A stretch of DNA of 64,000 nt from Thermus tengchongensis (GCF_021462405.1 NZ_JAKEDU010000005.1:95776-159775); one strand, 5' to 3'; shown: positions 36,231 to 45,398, counted from the first letter of the stretch. The notes: a model not told the origin generated them from the letters alone. Numbers and translations: made by a program.

Positions 36231-36854
36231 CTAGCCTTCCGGCTGACCACGGATCACCTCCATGTACACATCCTCCCTTCCCTTAGGCCCCAGGCCCAGG
36301 CCCACCTGGCGGAAACCCGCCTTCTCAAAGGCCCGTCTGGCCCTAAGGTTATGGGCAAAGGTGCGGAGCTTTACCCGCGTAAGCCCCAAGGGACCGAAGG
36401 CGTAGGACAAGGCCGCCCGCACCGCCTCCGTGCCGTAGCCCTGGCCCCAGCGGTCCTTCCGCCCGATGAGGATGCCCAAGGTGGCCTCCTCCGGGGTGAG
36501 GTCGTAAAGCTCCAGGGTGCCCAGATACTCTCCCCTCTCGTCCAGGATGACAAAGGCCAGGCGGTCCTTGCGACGCATCTCCGCCAGGACGAAGCGCTTG
36601 AAAAGCCAGAAGGGGGAGCGCAAGGGGCTCGAGCCATTCCACTCCGCCACCTCGGGGTCACGGAAGGTTTCATAAAGCCCCTTCCACTCCTCCTCGGTGA
36701 GCCCCGCGCTAAAGGGCTTCAGGGTCACGCGGCCATAGCGGGGCCAGCCCAGGGGATCCAAGCCTTGGGGCCGCTCCACAGGATCCAGCCTACGCCCGAA
36801 GAGCCGGGGCAGGAGCCAAAGCGCAAAGCACCCTTTCCCACGGGCTCCCGGCAT
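36231..36854 (-). CDS. GNAT-family N-acetyltransferase (RimJ/RimL type)
   Basis: Acetyl-CoA-dependent transferase of 207 residues. The GNAT motif A is present as GILIGRKDRWGQGYGTEAVRAAL and motif B as LRTFAHNLRARRAFEKAGFRQVG. The N-terminal 50 residues (ALWLLPRLFGRRLDPVERP) are extra and basic. ATG 36854 follows the gdhB stop directly, so it is transcribed with the glutamate dehydrogenase genes. Likely substrates are ribosomal protein N-termini or small amines; not determined. Confidence 0.9.
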   Translation of the reverse strand: MPGARGKGCFALWLLPRLFGRRLDPVERPQGLDPLGWPRYGRVTLKPFSAGLTEEEWKGLYETFRDPEVAEWNGSSPLRSPFWLFKRFVLAEMRRKDRLAFVILDERGEYLGTLELYDLTPEEATLGILIGRKDRWGQGYGTEAVRAALSYAFGPLGLTRVKLRTFAHNLRARRAFEKAGFRQVGLGLGPKGREDVYMEVIRGQPEG

Positions 36855-38129
36855 CTAGGGGTAAAGGCCCCGGAGGGCCCGGGCCTCGAGGACCCGGGTG
36901 GCGGCCACCACGTAGGCGGCGGTGCGCAAGGGAATCTTCTTCTCCTGGCTCACCTGCCACACCGCCTCAAAGGCGTTTCTGAGGACCCTCTCCAGGCGGG
37001 CGTTGATCTCCTCCTCCGTCCAGAAGTAGGAGTTGAAGTCCTGCACCCACTCGAAATAGCTCACCGTGACGCCCCCGGCGTTGGCAATGACATCGGGCAC
37101 CACCAGAACGCCCTTCTCCTGCAGGATGTCGTCCGCGGCGGGAGTGGTGGGACCGTTGGCCCCCTCGGCGATGATCTTGGCCTGGATGCGCCAGGCGTTT
37201 TGCTCGGTAATCTGCTTCTCGAGGGCGGCGGGGATGAGGAACTCCGTGGGTACCGCCCAGAACTCGGGGTTAGGCAAGGGCTCGGCCTTGGGGTAACCCC
37301 GCACCCCCCCGAACTCCGCCACGTGCTTGAGAAGGTCGTAAGGATCTATCCCCGCCTCATTGTAGATGGTGCCCGTGTGGTCCTGGATGGCGATGATCCG
37401 GGCCCCGTGGTCGTGGAAGATGCGGGCGGCAGCGTTCCCCACGTTGCCGAAGCCCTGGAGGGTTACCCGGCTCCCTTCGATGGGAAGACCGATCTTCTCC
37501 GCCGCCGCCCTGGCGGTCACGAACACCCCCCGTCCCGTGGCATCCCGCCGCCCCAGGGAACCCCCTAAGGCGATGGGCTTCCCCGTCACCACCCCCGGCA
37601 CCGTGCGGCCCACGTTCATGGAAAAGGTGTCCATCATCCAAGCCATCTCCCGCTCCCCGGTGTTTACATCGGGAGCAGGAATGTCCCGATCCGGGCCCAG
37701 AAGGATCCCGATCTCCGAGGTGTAGCGGCGGGTCAGGCGCTCCAGCTCCCCGGGGGAAAGCTTCTTGGGGTCCACCCGAATGCCCCCCTTGCCGCCCCCA
37801 TAGGGCAGGCCCACGGCGGCATTCTTGATGGTCATCCAGGCGGCCAGGGCCATCACCTCGGAAAGGGTCACCTCGGGGTGGTAGCGCACTCCACCCTTGG
37901 CCGGCCCCCGGGCGGTGTTGTGGTGGACCCGGTAACCCTCAAAGTAGGCCACGGTGCCGTCGTCCAGGTGGACGGGCACGTCCACGATCAGGACCCGCTT
38001 GGGCCTCTTAAGGCTCTCCGCCAAAGGGGCATACCGCCCCAGGTAGGGGACCACCCGGTCCACTTGCTCCACGAAGATCTCCCAAGGACCGCCGTCCTTG
38101 CCCAGGTAGGAAAGGGGCTCGCTCTTCAT
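36855..38129 (-). CDS. gdhB: Glutamate dehydrogenase, catalytic subunit
   Basis: Catalytic subunit of 424 residues. The substrate/catalytic lysine motif [18 protein letters not shown] is intact, as are [13 protein letters not shown] and [16 protein letters not shown] with the catalytic Asp; NAD site [17 protein letters not shown]. In T. thermophilus GdhA and GdhB form a hetero-oligomer with leucine and AdpA regulation (from memory). It is 11 bases downstream of gdhA and 5' to the acetyltransferase. Ribosome site GGAGTGTCC. Confidence 0.95.
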   Translation of the reverse strand: MKSEPLSYLGKDGGPWEIFVEQVDRVVPYLGRYAPLAESLKRPKRVLIVDVPVHLDDGTVAYFEGYRVHHNTARGPAKGGVRYHPEVTLSEVMALAAWMTIKNAAVGLPYGGGKGGIRVDPKKLSPGELERLTRRYTSEIGILLGPDRDIPAPDVNTGEREMAWMMDTFSMNVGRTVPGVVTGKPIALGGSLGRRDATGRGVFVTARAAAEKIGLPIEGSRVTLQGFGNVGNAAARIFHDHGARIIAIQDHTGTIYNEAGIDPYDLLKHVAEFGGVRGYPKAEPLPNPEFWAVPTEFLIPAALEKQITEQNAWRIQAKIIAEGANGPTTPAADDILQEKGVLVVPDVIANAGGVTVSYFEWVQDFNSYFWTEEEINARLERVLRNAFEAVWQVSQEKKIPLRTAAYVVAATRVLEARALRGLYP

Positions 38130-38140
38130 GGACACTCCTC

Positions 38141-39400
38141 TTAGGGATAGACGCCTCTTAACCGTGTGGCTTCGTTCACCCGCTCCAGAGCCAGGGCCAT
38201 GGCCCCGGTGCGCAGGTCGGTGGAAAGGAGCTCGGCCCGATTGCACACCTCAGCCACCGCCCTGGCCACGCTCTTAGCGAAGCTTTGCCGTACCTCCTCC
38301 TCGCTCCAGAAGAACATGTTGAGGTCCTGCACCCATTCCAAATAACTCGCCAGAAGCCCCCCACCCCCTGTGAGGAGGTCCGGCACCACCAAGACTTCTT
38401 TGCCCAGGAGGTAGGCCTCACCCTCAGGGGTCAGGCCGAAGTTGGCGGCCTCCAACACCACCTTGGCCCGCACCGCCTTGGCCGTTTCCCCGTCCAAGGC
38501 CCCCTCGAGAGCCGCCAGGACCAGGTAGTCCACATCCAAGGCGAAAAGCTCCTCCGGGGCCAGGTCGTAGCGGGGAAGCTCTCCTGTGGCCTCGTAGTGG
38601 CGCAGGACCTCGGCCACCTCGAGGCCCTCTTCCTGGTACATGGCCCCCCGGGCCGTGGATACCGCCACCACCTTCAAGCCCATTCCCTGGGCATGCAAGG
38701 CGAAACTGCCCCCCACCTGGCCGAAGCCCTGCACCGCCACCTTGGCCCCTTCCAGGGGAAGCCCCCGCCGCCGGGCCAGCTCCTTGAGCACCAGGGCCAC
38801 CCCGAGCCCCGCGGCGTCGTCCCGGCCCTCCGTGCCCCCAAGGGCGTGGGGCTTGCCCGTCACCACCCCGGGCACGGTGGAGCCCACGGTCATGGAGTAG
38901 GTGTCCATGATCCAGGCCATCACCTGCTGGTCGGTCCCCAGGTCGGGGCCCAAGATGTCGATGTCGGGCCCGATCAGGTTGACCAGCTCGGCGGTGTAAC
39001 GGCGCACCAGCCGTTCCAGCTCCCTGCGGGAAAGGAGCCTGGGGTCGGCGGCGATACCCCCCGCAGCCCCGCCAAAGGGCAGGTCGTAGACCGCGGCCTT
39101 CAGGGTCATCCAGGCGGCCAGGCCCGCGGTCTGGCCCAAGGTGACCGAGGGGTGGATCCGCACCCCCCCCTTGGCCGGCCCCCGGGCGATGTCATGCACC
39201 ACCCGGTAGCCCTGGAAAACCCGCACCTTGCCGTCATCCATCACCACCGGGAGGGAGACCGTCACCAAGCGCTTGGGGTGGGCCAGGTACTCCACCGTGG
39301 TGGGGTGGACCTGGGCCACCTTCAAGGTCTTCTCCAAACGCGCAAGGAAAGCCTCCCAGAGGCCAGGATCCTCCGGAGGCCGGTACGCGGGAATGGCCAT
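38141..39400 (-). CDS. gdhA: Glutamate dehydrogenase-like regulatory subunit
   Basis: Homologous to GdhB along its length, 419 residues, but the catalytic lysine motif GGGKGG reads [17 protein letters not shown], and the first substrate lysine region reads [12 protein letters not shown]. Other positions ([40 protein letters not shown]) remain. A protein without the catalytic Lys should be inactive alone; the family is known to have the regulatory role. ATG 39400 with a TATAAT promoter at 39417-39422. First gene of gdhA-gdhB-GNAT-dehydrogenase. Confidence 0.93.
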   Translation of the reverse strand: MAIPAYRPPEDPGLWEAFLARLEKTLKVAQVHPTTVEYLAHPKRLVTVSLPVVMDDGKVRVFQGYRVVHDIARGPAKGGVRIHPSVTLGQTAGLAAWMTLKAAVYDLPFGGAAGGIAADPRLLSRRELERLVRRYTAELVNLIGPDIDILGPDLGTDQQVMAWIMDTYSMTVGSTVPGVVTGKPHALGGTEGRDDAAGLGVALVLKELARRRGLPLEGAKVAVQGFGQVGGSFALHAQGMGLKVVAVSTARGAMYQEEGLEVAEVLRHYEATGELPRYDLAPEELFALDVDYLVLAALEGALDGETAKAVRAKVVLEAANFGLTPEGEAYLLGKEVLVVPDLLTGGGGLLASYLEWVQDLNMFFWSEEEVRQSFAKSVARAVAEVCNRAELLSTDLRTGAMALALERVNEATRLRGVYP

Positions 39401-39416
39401 AGCATCACCGAGGGGG

Positions 39417-39422
39417 ATTATA
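39417..39422 (-). promoter_or_regulatory. -10 box for gdhA-gdhB
   Basis: TATAAT on the minus strand, 16 bases before the gdhA ATG, giving a leader of about ten bases. No clear -35 (CGTTCG near the right place). Confidence 0.5.
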
Positions 39423-39448
39423 CCCCGCCCCAGGGGGACGAACGGCCC

Positions 39449-40396
39449 CTAGGCCAACCGCTCGGCTTCCTTCAGGGCCAGGCTCCGCAGCGCCTCCTTG
39501 TAGGGGGAGTCGGGAAGGGGCCTGAGCGCCTCTACGGCCAGGCGGGCCCGTTCGCGGATGACCCTTTCCACCTCCTCCGCCACCCCGCTTTCCCGGGCCA
39601 GGGCGCGGAGGCGCTCCAGGTCCCCCGGCTCCCGCCCCTTGCGGCGCAGGACCTCCCGCACCTCGGGGAAGCGCTCCATGAGAAGGAGGGTGATGAGGGT
39701 GGCCTTGCCCTCCCTAAGGTCCCCCCCCACCGGTTTGCCCAAGGCCTCAGGGGTGCCCATGAGGTCCAGGTAATCGTCCCGCATCTGGAAGGCCTGCCCA
39801 TAGAGGAGGCCAAAGCGGGCCAGGGCCTGGCGCACCTCCCCATCCACGCCCTTGAGGAGGGCGGGGCCCTCCGTGCAGAGTTCCATGAGCACCGCCGTCT
39901 TGGCGGTGATGATGCGCTCGTAGTTCTCCAGGGAGTAGTCCTCCAAAGCCGTCACCTGGAACTGCAGGACCTCTCCTTCCGACAGGGTCTTGGCCACCTG
40001 GGCGAAGCGCTCCACCAGCTCCATGCGCCCGGTCTTGGCGATCACGTGGAGGAGGCGGGAGAGGAGGAAGTCCCCGGAGAGCACCGAAACCGCGTTCCCG
40101 TAGCGGCGGAAGGCCGCCTCTTTGCCCCTGCGGGTCTCCGCGTCGTCGATGAGGTCGTCGTGGAGCAGGGTGGCGGAGTGGAGAAGCTCCACCGCCAGGG
40201 CCAGCTCCATCTCAAAGGGTGCCCCCCCGAGGGCCCTCGAGACCAGGAAGACCAGCCGGGGGCGGATGCGCTTCCCCCCTGCGGTTACCAGGTCCTGGTG
40301 GATGAGGCGCACGAAGAGGACGTCGGACTGGACCAGCTCGGAAAGGGCCTCCTCAAAGCGGAGGAGGGGGGCCTCGAGGTCGGGAAGGACCGTCAC
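39449..40396 (-). CDS. Trans-polyprenyl diphosphate synthase
   Basis: Makes the long prenyl chain of menaquinone (octaprenyl type likely). The protein has 315 residues. First Asp-rich motif LLHDDLIDDAETRRG, then SGDFLLSRLL, the second QAFQMRDDYLDLMG and the Lys/Arg region GGKRIRPRLVFLVSRAL are present. GTG 40396 is 7 bases after a TATACT box, so the transcript is probably leaderless. Its product would serve the same pathway as MqnD (30 kb). Chain length cannot be set from sequence alone. Confidence 0.93.
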   Translation of the reverse strand: MTVLPDLEAPLLRFEEALSELVQSDVLFVRLIHQDLVTAGGKRIRPRLVFLVSRALGGAPFEMELALAVELLHSATLLHDDLIDDAETRRGKEAAFRRYGNAVSVLSGDFLLSRLLHVIAKTGRMELVERFAQVAKTLSEGEVLQFQVTALEDYSLENYERIITAKTAVLMELCTEGPALLKGVDGEVRQALARFGLLYGQAFQMRDDYLDLMGTPEALGKPVGGDLREGKATLITLLLMERFPEVREVLRRKGREPGDLERLRALARESGVAEEVERVIRERARLAVEALRPLPDSPYKEALRSLALKEAERLA

Positions 40397-40403
40397 GCCC
40401 CCC

Positions 40404-40409
40404 AGTATA
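40404..40409 (-). promoter_or_regulatory. -10 box of leaderless prenyl synthase transcript
   Basis: TATACT on the minus strand, 7 bases before GTG 40396. The position of the -35 is taken up by the palindrome at 40417-40438. Confidence 0.55.
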
Positions 40410-40416
40410 GGCCAAG

Positions 40417-40438
40417 GGCCCCGGGTGCACCCGGGGCC
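40417..40438. terminator. 22-bp perfect palindrome after the Ig-domain gene
   Basis: A perfect 22-base inverted repeat (arms GGCCCCGGGTG/CACCCGGGGCC) sits 19 bases after the stop of the Ig-domain lipoprotein and just before the prenyl synthase -10. As RNA it is a strong hairpin and most likely a terminator, although the bases after it (CTTGG) are not U-rich. It also covers the -35 region of the next promoter. Confidence 0.55.
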
Positions 40439-40457
40439 AGCAAAACACTTTCTTGCC

Positions 40458-42017
40458 TCAGGGTAGGTACGAGAGCCGCACCCCGTTGGTGAAGGTGTCC
40501 CCTCCCGTGTAGTACACCCGTGCGGTGATCACCCGATCGCCGGAAGCCGTGGGATCATGGCCGGGCACGGCCACGGCGGTATCCCAGTCATACACGTAGA
40601 TCTGCGAACCATCTCCGGCTGTTTGGGCGGTGGCGTTCCCCACGCTTTGGCCGTTGATGTAGATTTCCACTCGGCTGACGCTGACCCCAGCGGGCAGGGT
40701 ACCGTTTACCCCCACGGTGACGGCCACGATCTGACGTTGTGCACCCGGCCCAACCTGGTCACCGTCCTTAGGGGAGAAAATCTCAAAGGTAGAAGTCACC
40801 TCCACCGGTATCGTGGCTTCACCCCTAGACCCGGATACGTCCACCACTACTGCCTTGAGTAAGTAAGAACCCGGGCTCACCCGCAGCACATCCCAAGAGA
40901 GGGTGTAAACTACCCCGCTTGGGTCAACCGAGCCGAAGCCGGGAATCTTCACCAAGGTCTCCGGAGTATCCCCGAAGTAGAACTCCACCCGATCCACCGC
41001 ACGGCGCGCCCGCACCTCCGCCCGAAGCTCTACCGCCCCGGCCAGCTTCTGGTTCGGGGTGGGGCTAAGCCAGACAATCTCCGGAGCATTCGCCACCGTC
41101 ACCGTAAGCGTGGCCTCGCTGGCGTTCCCCGCACCGTCCACCGCCCGCGCCTTCAGCGTCACCGGTCCGTCAGGGTACGCCGCCGTGTTCCAGCTGATCT
41201 CGTACGGCGCAGAGTTGTCCTCCCCAATCTTCGTGGACCCGGCGAAGAACTCCACCTTCGCCACGCCCACGTTGTCCGTGGCCTCCACCCGCAAGGGCAC
41301 AGTCCCAGACACCACCGCCCCGTCCGCAGGCTCAAGCCACGTCACCGTGGGCGGCGTCTTGTCCACCGTGATCGCTAAAGTGGCCTCGCCTTGGTTGCCC
41401 GCACCATCCTTAGCAACGGCACGCAAGCTCACAGATCCTGAAGCCAGGGAAGATGCATCAAGGCTAAATACGTACTCACTAGAGGGGGTGGGAGTCATAT
41501 CCCCCAAAAGCCGGGTTCCCGCATAAAGCTGGACTCCAAGCACTCCAGACAAAGCGTCGGTGGCCCTTACCCGCACCTCAACAGATCCCGACCCCAAAAC
41601 AGACAAGCTGGGGGCAAGGAACTGAACGGTAGGAGGGTCCACATCCAACGTAAACTTCACCGGGACGCTGTCCTTTACTTGAGACCCGGAGTAGGCTTTT
41701 GCGGTTAGTGTGTAACTACCAGAAGGCAACGCACCTGGAAGATCACCCAGCCAAGAACCGGTTTGAGGAGATAGGGATACCTTGCCTGTTTGAGGCCCTT
41801 GGTACTCCACTTCAACCCGGTCTATGCGACCGCCTGTAGCCGTAGCCTTCACCACAAGTTGTCTAGAGTTAGTTGGCGCATCTGCGCGGGGCTTTTCAAT
41901 ACCCACGGAAAGAGAAACCGAGCCGGAGGCAGGGCCTTGGCCTGACCAATTTGCGCACCCCCCAAGAAGAGCCAAGAAGGCCACAACCCCCACCGCAAAC
42001 GCCAGGCGCAACTTCAT
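40458..42017 (-). CDS. Ig-like-domain lipoprotein
   Basis: Exported lipoprotein of 519 residues. Lipobox LALLGGC puts the lipidated Cys at residue 21. After a linker there are at least three bacterial Ig-like repeats, each starting PPTVxxLxP and ending NQGEATLAITV or GNASEATLTV (e.g. DKTPPTVTWLEPADGAVVSG, DGPVTLKARAVDGAGN). Such proteins bind or display at the cell surface. Stretches have lower G+C than the neighbours: 60-base blocks at 41461 and 41701 hold 33 G/C (55%), so acquisition from elsewhere is possible. Ribosome site GGAGGTGAT. Last gene of the rex operon. Confidence 0.9.
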   Translation of the reverse strand: MKLRLAFAVGVVAFLALLGGCANWSGQGPASGSVSLSVGIEKPRADAPTNSRQLVVKATATGGRIDRVEVEYQGPQTGKVSLSPQTGSWLGDLPGALPSGSYTLTAKAYSGSQVKDSVPVKFTLDVDPPTVQFLAPSLSVLGSGSVEVRVRATDALSGVLGVQLYAGTRLLGDMTPTPSSEYVFSLDASSLASGSVSLRAVAKDGAGNQGEATLAITVDKTPPTVTWLEPADGAVVSGTVPLRVEATDNVGVAKVEFFAGSTKIGEDNSAPYEISWNTAAYPDGPVTLKARAVDGAGNASEATLTVTVANAPEIVWLSPTPNQKLAGAVELRAEVRARRAVDRVEFYFGDTPETLVKIPGFGSVDPSGVVYTLSWDVLRVSPGSYLLKAVVVDVSGSRGEATIPVEVTSTFEIFSPKDGDQVGPGAQRQIVAVTVGVNGTLPAGVSVSRVEIYINGQSVGNATAQTAGDGSQIYVYDWDTAVAVPGHDPTASGDRVITARVYYTGGDTFTNGVRLSYLP

Positions 42018-42024
42018 AGCAAAA

Positions 42025-42534
42025 TCACCTCCTAAGAGGGTACTTGACTTGATATTCTTGCGTCCAGTCCACAAGGGTCCCGTTATGCGTGGTCACGTAC
42101 CAGGTCACCAAGTAGCGCCAGTTGAGGGGAGCGTCCTGGGTCAGGTGCTCGCGAGCCACCTTCCCGTCCAAGCTGAAGGTAAAGGGCTGCGACTGCTTGG
42201 AAAGGTAAACCACCTGGCCCCCTACCTCTTCTCTGCCGGCGGGGACCTCTACCCCCACAAAGCCGCTTCCCAGGGAAGAGCCCGCGAAAATTTCGTTCCC
42301 CGAATCGTCCACCACCCTGTACTCGTAACGCTCCAGGTAGCCCCCCGGAGCCCCAGGGACCACCTGCACGTAGGCGTTGTTGCCCACCACCGTGATCTTC
42401 CCCTGGTCGTCCACCTCGTAGCCCAGCTGGGCGGGCTCCAGAAGCACCCGATAGGGCTGATGGAAGAACACATCGGAGCAGGCCGAAAGAAGCAGCATCA
42501 CCAGAACGCCTGCTAGCAGCTTGAGCATTTTCAT
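42025..42534 (-). CDS. Small lipoprotein, unknown function
   Basis: Exported protein of 169 residues with lipobox VLVMLLLSAC; lipidated Cys near residue 19. The mature part is beta-rich with Tyr/Val strands (KITVVGNNAYVQVVPGAPGG, YEYRVVDDSGNEIF, WRYLVTWYVTTHNGTLVDW). No family recognised. The ATG at 42534 follows the rex stop by 4 bases; 7 bases later the Ig-domain lipoprotein begins. Perhaps an outer-layer partner of that protein. Confidence 0.8.
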   Translation of the reverse strand: MKMLKLLAGVLVMLLLSACSDVFFHQPYRVLLEPAQLGYEVDDQGKITVVGNNAYVQVVPGAPGGYLERYEYRVVDDSGNEIFAGSSLGSGFVGVEVPAGREEVGGQVVYLSKQSQPFTFSLDGKVAREHLTQDAPLNWRYLVTWYVTTHNGTLVDWTQEYQVKYPLRR

Positions 42535-42538
42535 AATC

Positions 42539-43174
42539 TCACCCCATCATCTCCTCTCGCCATTTGGGATTCAGTATAGCAAAACTGAGCCGGGCCAGGC
42601 CCGCTAAAAAGTCCACGTTCTCCACCGCCACCTCCTTGGGCACCTCCAGCACCGTGGGGGCGAAGTTCAGGATGCCCTTGATCCCCGCGGCCACCAAGCG
42701 ATCGGCGGCCTCCTGGGCCGCCTCCCGGGGCACGGTGAGGAGGGCGATCTCTATGCGGCCGGGCACCCTTTGGGGAAGGAGGTCCATGGGCTCCACCACC
42801 CCATTCCTCACCCGGCGGCCAATCTTCTCCGGATCCACGTCAAAGAATCCCCGCAGCTCAAAGCTTTCTCCAAACCCGGGGTAGTCGGCCAAAGCGCTAC
42901 CCAGACGGCCCATACCCACGATGCACAGGCCCCACTTTCGGTTCAGGCCCAGGATGTGGCGGAGTTCCCGCTTGAGCACGGGCACCGTGTAGCCCACCCC
43001 CCGGGTGCCGTAGGAACCGAAGTAGGAAAGGTCCTTCCGTACCTGAAACGCCGTGACCTGGGCCTCCTCCGCCAGCTGCTCGGAGCTGGTGCGGTGAACC
43101 CCCTTGGCCTCCAGCTCCTCCAGGATGCGCAGGTACGTGACCAACCGGCTGATGGCTGCACTGGGAACCTTCAT
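42539..43174 (-). CDS. rex: Redox-sensing repressor Rex
   Basis: NADH/NAD-sensing repressor of 211 residues. The N-terminal winged HTH has VTAFQVRKDLSYFGSYGTRGVGY, a Rex hallmark; the NAD domain begins LCIVGMGRLGSALADY, followed by FFDVDPEKIGRR and ILNFAPTVLEVPKEVAVENVDF. Closely matches T-Rex of Thermus aquaticus. Rex normally represses respiration and fermentation genes. Its ATG overlaps the SPOR gene stop (ATGA), and two lipoprotein genes follow. Confidence 0.97.
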   Translation of the reverse strand: MKVPSAAISRLVTYLRILEELEAKGVHRTSSEQLAEEAQVTAFQVRKDLSYFGSYGTRGVGYTVPVLKRELRHILGLNRKWGLCIVGMGRLGSALADYPGFGESFELRGFFDVDPEKIGRRVRNGVVEPMDLLPQRVPGRIEIALLTVPREAAQEAADRLVAAGIKGILNFAPTVLEVPKEVAVENVDFLAGLARLSFAILNPKWREEMMG

Positions 43175-43986
43175 CGCACCTCCAGGGCCTCGAGGCCCAA
43201 GGCCTGCACCTTAGCCTTGAGCGCTTCCTTATCCTCCTCGGCCACCGGGCCCACCCGCACCCGGTAGACCCCATCCTTCACCAGAACCACAGGCAGGCCC
43301 ACTTCCTTGAGCTTCGCGGCCAGCGCTAGGGCGTTTTCCTCCTTCTGGAAAGCCCCCACCTGGAGGTAAAGGGTACCCGAGGCCGGCGGGGCCGCTCCCT
43401 GGCCGCGGTACACCTGAGCCCCGTAGGCGGCCAAGGCCTCCGCCACCCGTTTGGCCTCGGCCTCGGTGGCGTAAGGACCCACCACCACCCGGGTAAGGCC
43501 TCCCGAAGGCTCCAGGCGAGCCGGGTACCCCTTCTGGGCCAGCTCCTGGCGAAGCCTGGCCGCGTTTTCCGGATTGGCAAAGGCCCCCACCGCCACCCGG
43601 TAAGCCCCGCTGGGCGCAGGGGCCGGAAGGGAGGGAGCCATGGGGGAGGATCTGGACCCGGCGGAAGTCGTGGGCTTGGCTTCCACAGCGGGTCTGGTAG
43701 GAGCCGATTCCGCAGGGGCCTGAGGCAAGGGAAGCACGGTAACCACGGGTTCAGGAGCGGGCTTGGCTTCGGAAGAAGGCGACTGGGGAGCGGGCGCCAC
43801 TTGGAGCGGCTGGGCCACCGAAGGCCCAGGAGGCGAGGTGGCCGCAGGCCCAGGTGCAGGGGGGGCACCCACCTTTGGCCGGGCGAAGGGGTTGATGCCC
43901 GTCAGGTAAAGGACAATGCCCGCCGCCACCAAGGCGATGAGGAGAAAGATGAGGAAGTCCAGCCAGTTCTCCCGTAGCCAGCGCAT
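43171..43986 (-). CDS. SPOR-domain membrane protein
   Basis: Protein of 271 residues: short cytoplasmic end, one membrane helix (WLDFLIFLLIALVAAGIVLYL), a long Pro/Ala-rich linker, then two SPOR repeats (YRVAVGAFANPENAARLRQE ... VVVGPYATEAEAKRVAEAL; LYLQVGAFQKEENALALAAK ... VRVGPVAEEDKEALK). SPOR domains bind denuded peptidoglycan at division sites. Starts 1 base after the TPR stop and overlaps rex. Confidence 0.92.
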   Translation of the reverse strand: MRWLRENWLDFLIFLLIALVAAGIVLYLTGINPFARPKVGAPPAPGPAATSPPGPSVAQPLQVAPAPQSPSSEAKPAPEPVVTVLPLPQAPAESAPTRPAVEAKPTTSAGSRSSPMAPSLPAPAPSGAYRVAVGAFANPENAARLRQELAQKGYPARLEPSGGLTRVVVGPYATEAEAKRVAEALAAYGAQVYRGQGAAPPASGTLYLQVGAFQKEENALALAAKLKEVGLPVVLVKDGVYRVRVGPVAEEDKEALKAKVQALGLEALEVR

Positions 43987-43987
43987 C

Positions 43988-45337
43988 CTACCTCCGAAGC
44001 AGGGCCCGCGCCTCCCTCGAGCCTAGGGCCGCCGCCTGGTTCAAGGCCCGCTCGGCTTCCGCATCCCGGCCCAAGCCCTTTAAGGCCAGGCCCAGGTTGT
44101 ACCAGGCCGCCGCCTGCCTGGGGGCTCTTCCCAGCACCTCCCTGAGGACCAGCTCCGCCTCCCCAAAGCGCCCCAGGGCCACCAAGGCTGCCGCCAGGTT
44201 CACCCCCACCCCTGGATCGCGGCCGGACTCGTAGAGGGGGCGCAGGAGCGCCAAGGCCTCCTCGAAGCGGCCCATCTCCAGCAACAACGTACCCTTAAGG
44301 GCCTGGGCCTCCGGGGAGGTAAGCCCCTCGAGGAGCTTCAAAGCCTCCTCCTTCCGGCCCAAGGCGTAGGCGGCCTGGGCCTTGAGGAAGCTCCCCGGGG
44401 GTCCTGCCTCCTCCGCGTACCGGTAGGCGTTCTTATAGTCCTTAAGCCGCAGGTAGGCCGCCGCCAGGGCCAGGGCCACCTGGGGCTCGGGGCTGGCCCG
44501 GTAGGCAGAAAGCAGGTAGTCCAGGGCCCCCTTGGCGTCCCCCGCCTCCAGGCGAGCCTGCCCCAGGAGGTAGGCGGCCTCCCATAGGGAAGGATCCAGG
44601 GCGTAGGCCTCCTTAAGGAGGGGTTCCGGGCGGGAGGAAAGAAGGGCCTTGCGCAAAAGGAGTCTCGCTCTGGCCTTCCCCTCCACCGCCTTGAGACCCC
44701 GGTCCAGCTCTCTAAGGGCCCTTTCCTTAAGTCCCTCCTCCGCCAGGATGCGGGCCAAAAGGTCCCAACCCTCGGCCACCCTGGGCTCCCGGTTGAGAAG
44801 GCCGTAGAGCACCGGCACCGCCTCGGCCCGGGCCCCCGCGGCGTAAAGGGCCTGGGCCAGGGCCAGGTGGTAGGCGGGGCTTCGCTCCGGGGTAAGGCCT
44901 TTGCGCAAAACCTCCGCCGCCTCCTTGGCCTGGCCTGCCTCGGCAAGGGCGCTGGCCCACCCCAGGTAGGCTTCCTCCGTGGGGGAAAGCTCCGCCGCCT
45001 TGGCAAAGGCCTCCGCTGCCTCCTTGGGCTTTCCCAGGCGCAGGTACACCTGGCCCAGGTTGTAATGGCCCTCGTAACGTTCGGGGAAAACCCGGACCAT
45101 CTGGTCAAAGGCGAAGCGGGCCTCCTCGAGGCGGCCCAAGCGGAAGAGGCTCACCCCAAGGCCCAAGTGGGCCTCGAGGCGGCCATAGTCCTGGGCCAGG
45201 GCCTCCTCATAAGCCAGGACGGCTTGGGCATACTCCCCGGCCTTGAACAAGGACTCCGCCCGCTCCCAAGCGGGTTGTGCCAAAGCCAGACCGAGCCCCA
45301 GGAGAAGGGTTAAGGCTTTGGGAAAAGGTCTCGTCAT
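43988..45337 (-). CDS. Exported TPR protein
   Basis: Protein of 449 residues with signal peptide (TRPFPKALTLLLGLGLALAQ). The rest is about eleven TPR units such as AESLFKAGEYAQAVLAYEEAL, YEGHYNLGQVYLRLGKPKEAAEAF and AAAWYNLGLALKGLGRDAEAERAL. I place the start at ATG 45337, preceded by TTTGGAGG; an ATG at 45370 also exists. First gene of the TPR-SPOR-rex-lipoprotein operon. Probably a scaffold in cell-envelope assembly. Confidence 0.9.
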   Translation of the reverse strand: MTRPFPKALTLLLGLGLALAQPAWERAESLFKAGEYAQAVLAYEEALAQDYGRLEAHLGLGVSLFRLGRLEEARFAFDQMVRVFPERYEGHYNLGQVYLRLGKPKEAAEAFAKAAELSPTEEAYLGWASALAEAGQAKEAAEVLRKGLTPERSPAYHLALAQALYAAGARAEAVPVLYGLLNREPRVAEGWDLLARILAEEGLKERALRELDRGLKAVEGKARARLLLRKALLSSRPEPLLKEAYALDPSLWEAAYLLGQARLEAGDAKGALDYLLSAYRASPEPQVALALAAAYLRLKDYKNAYRYAEEAGPPGSFLKAQAAYALGRKEEALKLLEGLTSPEAQALKGTLLLEMGRFEEALALLRPLYESGRDPGVGVNLAAALVALGRFGEAELVLREVLGRAPRQAAAWYNLGLALKGLGRDAEAERALNQAAALGSREARALLRR

Positions 45338-45398
45338 AAGGGCCTCCAAACCCGTCGTTGCCTTAAGCATAGCACAGCTCCAGGGGAAGGGCCTTTGC

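Noticed and set aside
36230..36250. Alternative GTG start of the 2-hydroxyacid dehydrogenase
   Set aside because: Has a good Shine-Dalgarno, but that is also coding sequence of the acetyltransferase; kept as an alternative, not the call.
38285..40492. 735-residue plus-strand frame
   Set aside because: Shadow of gdhA and the prenyl synthase; their real products have full catalytic or family motifs.
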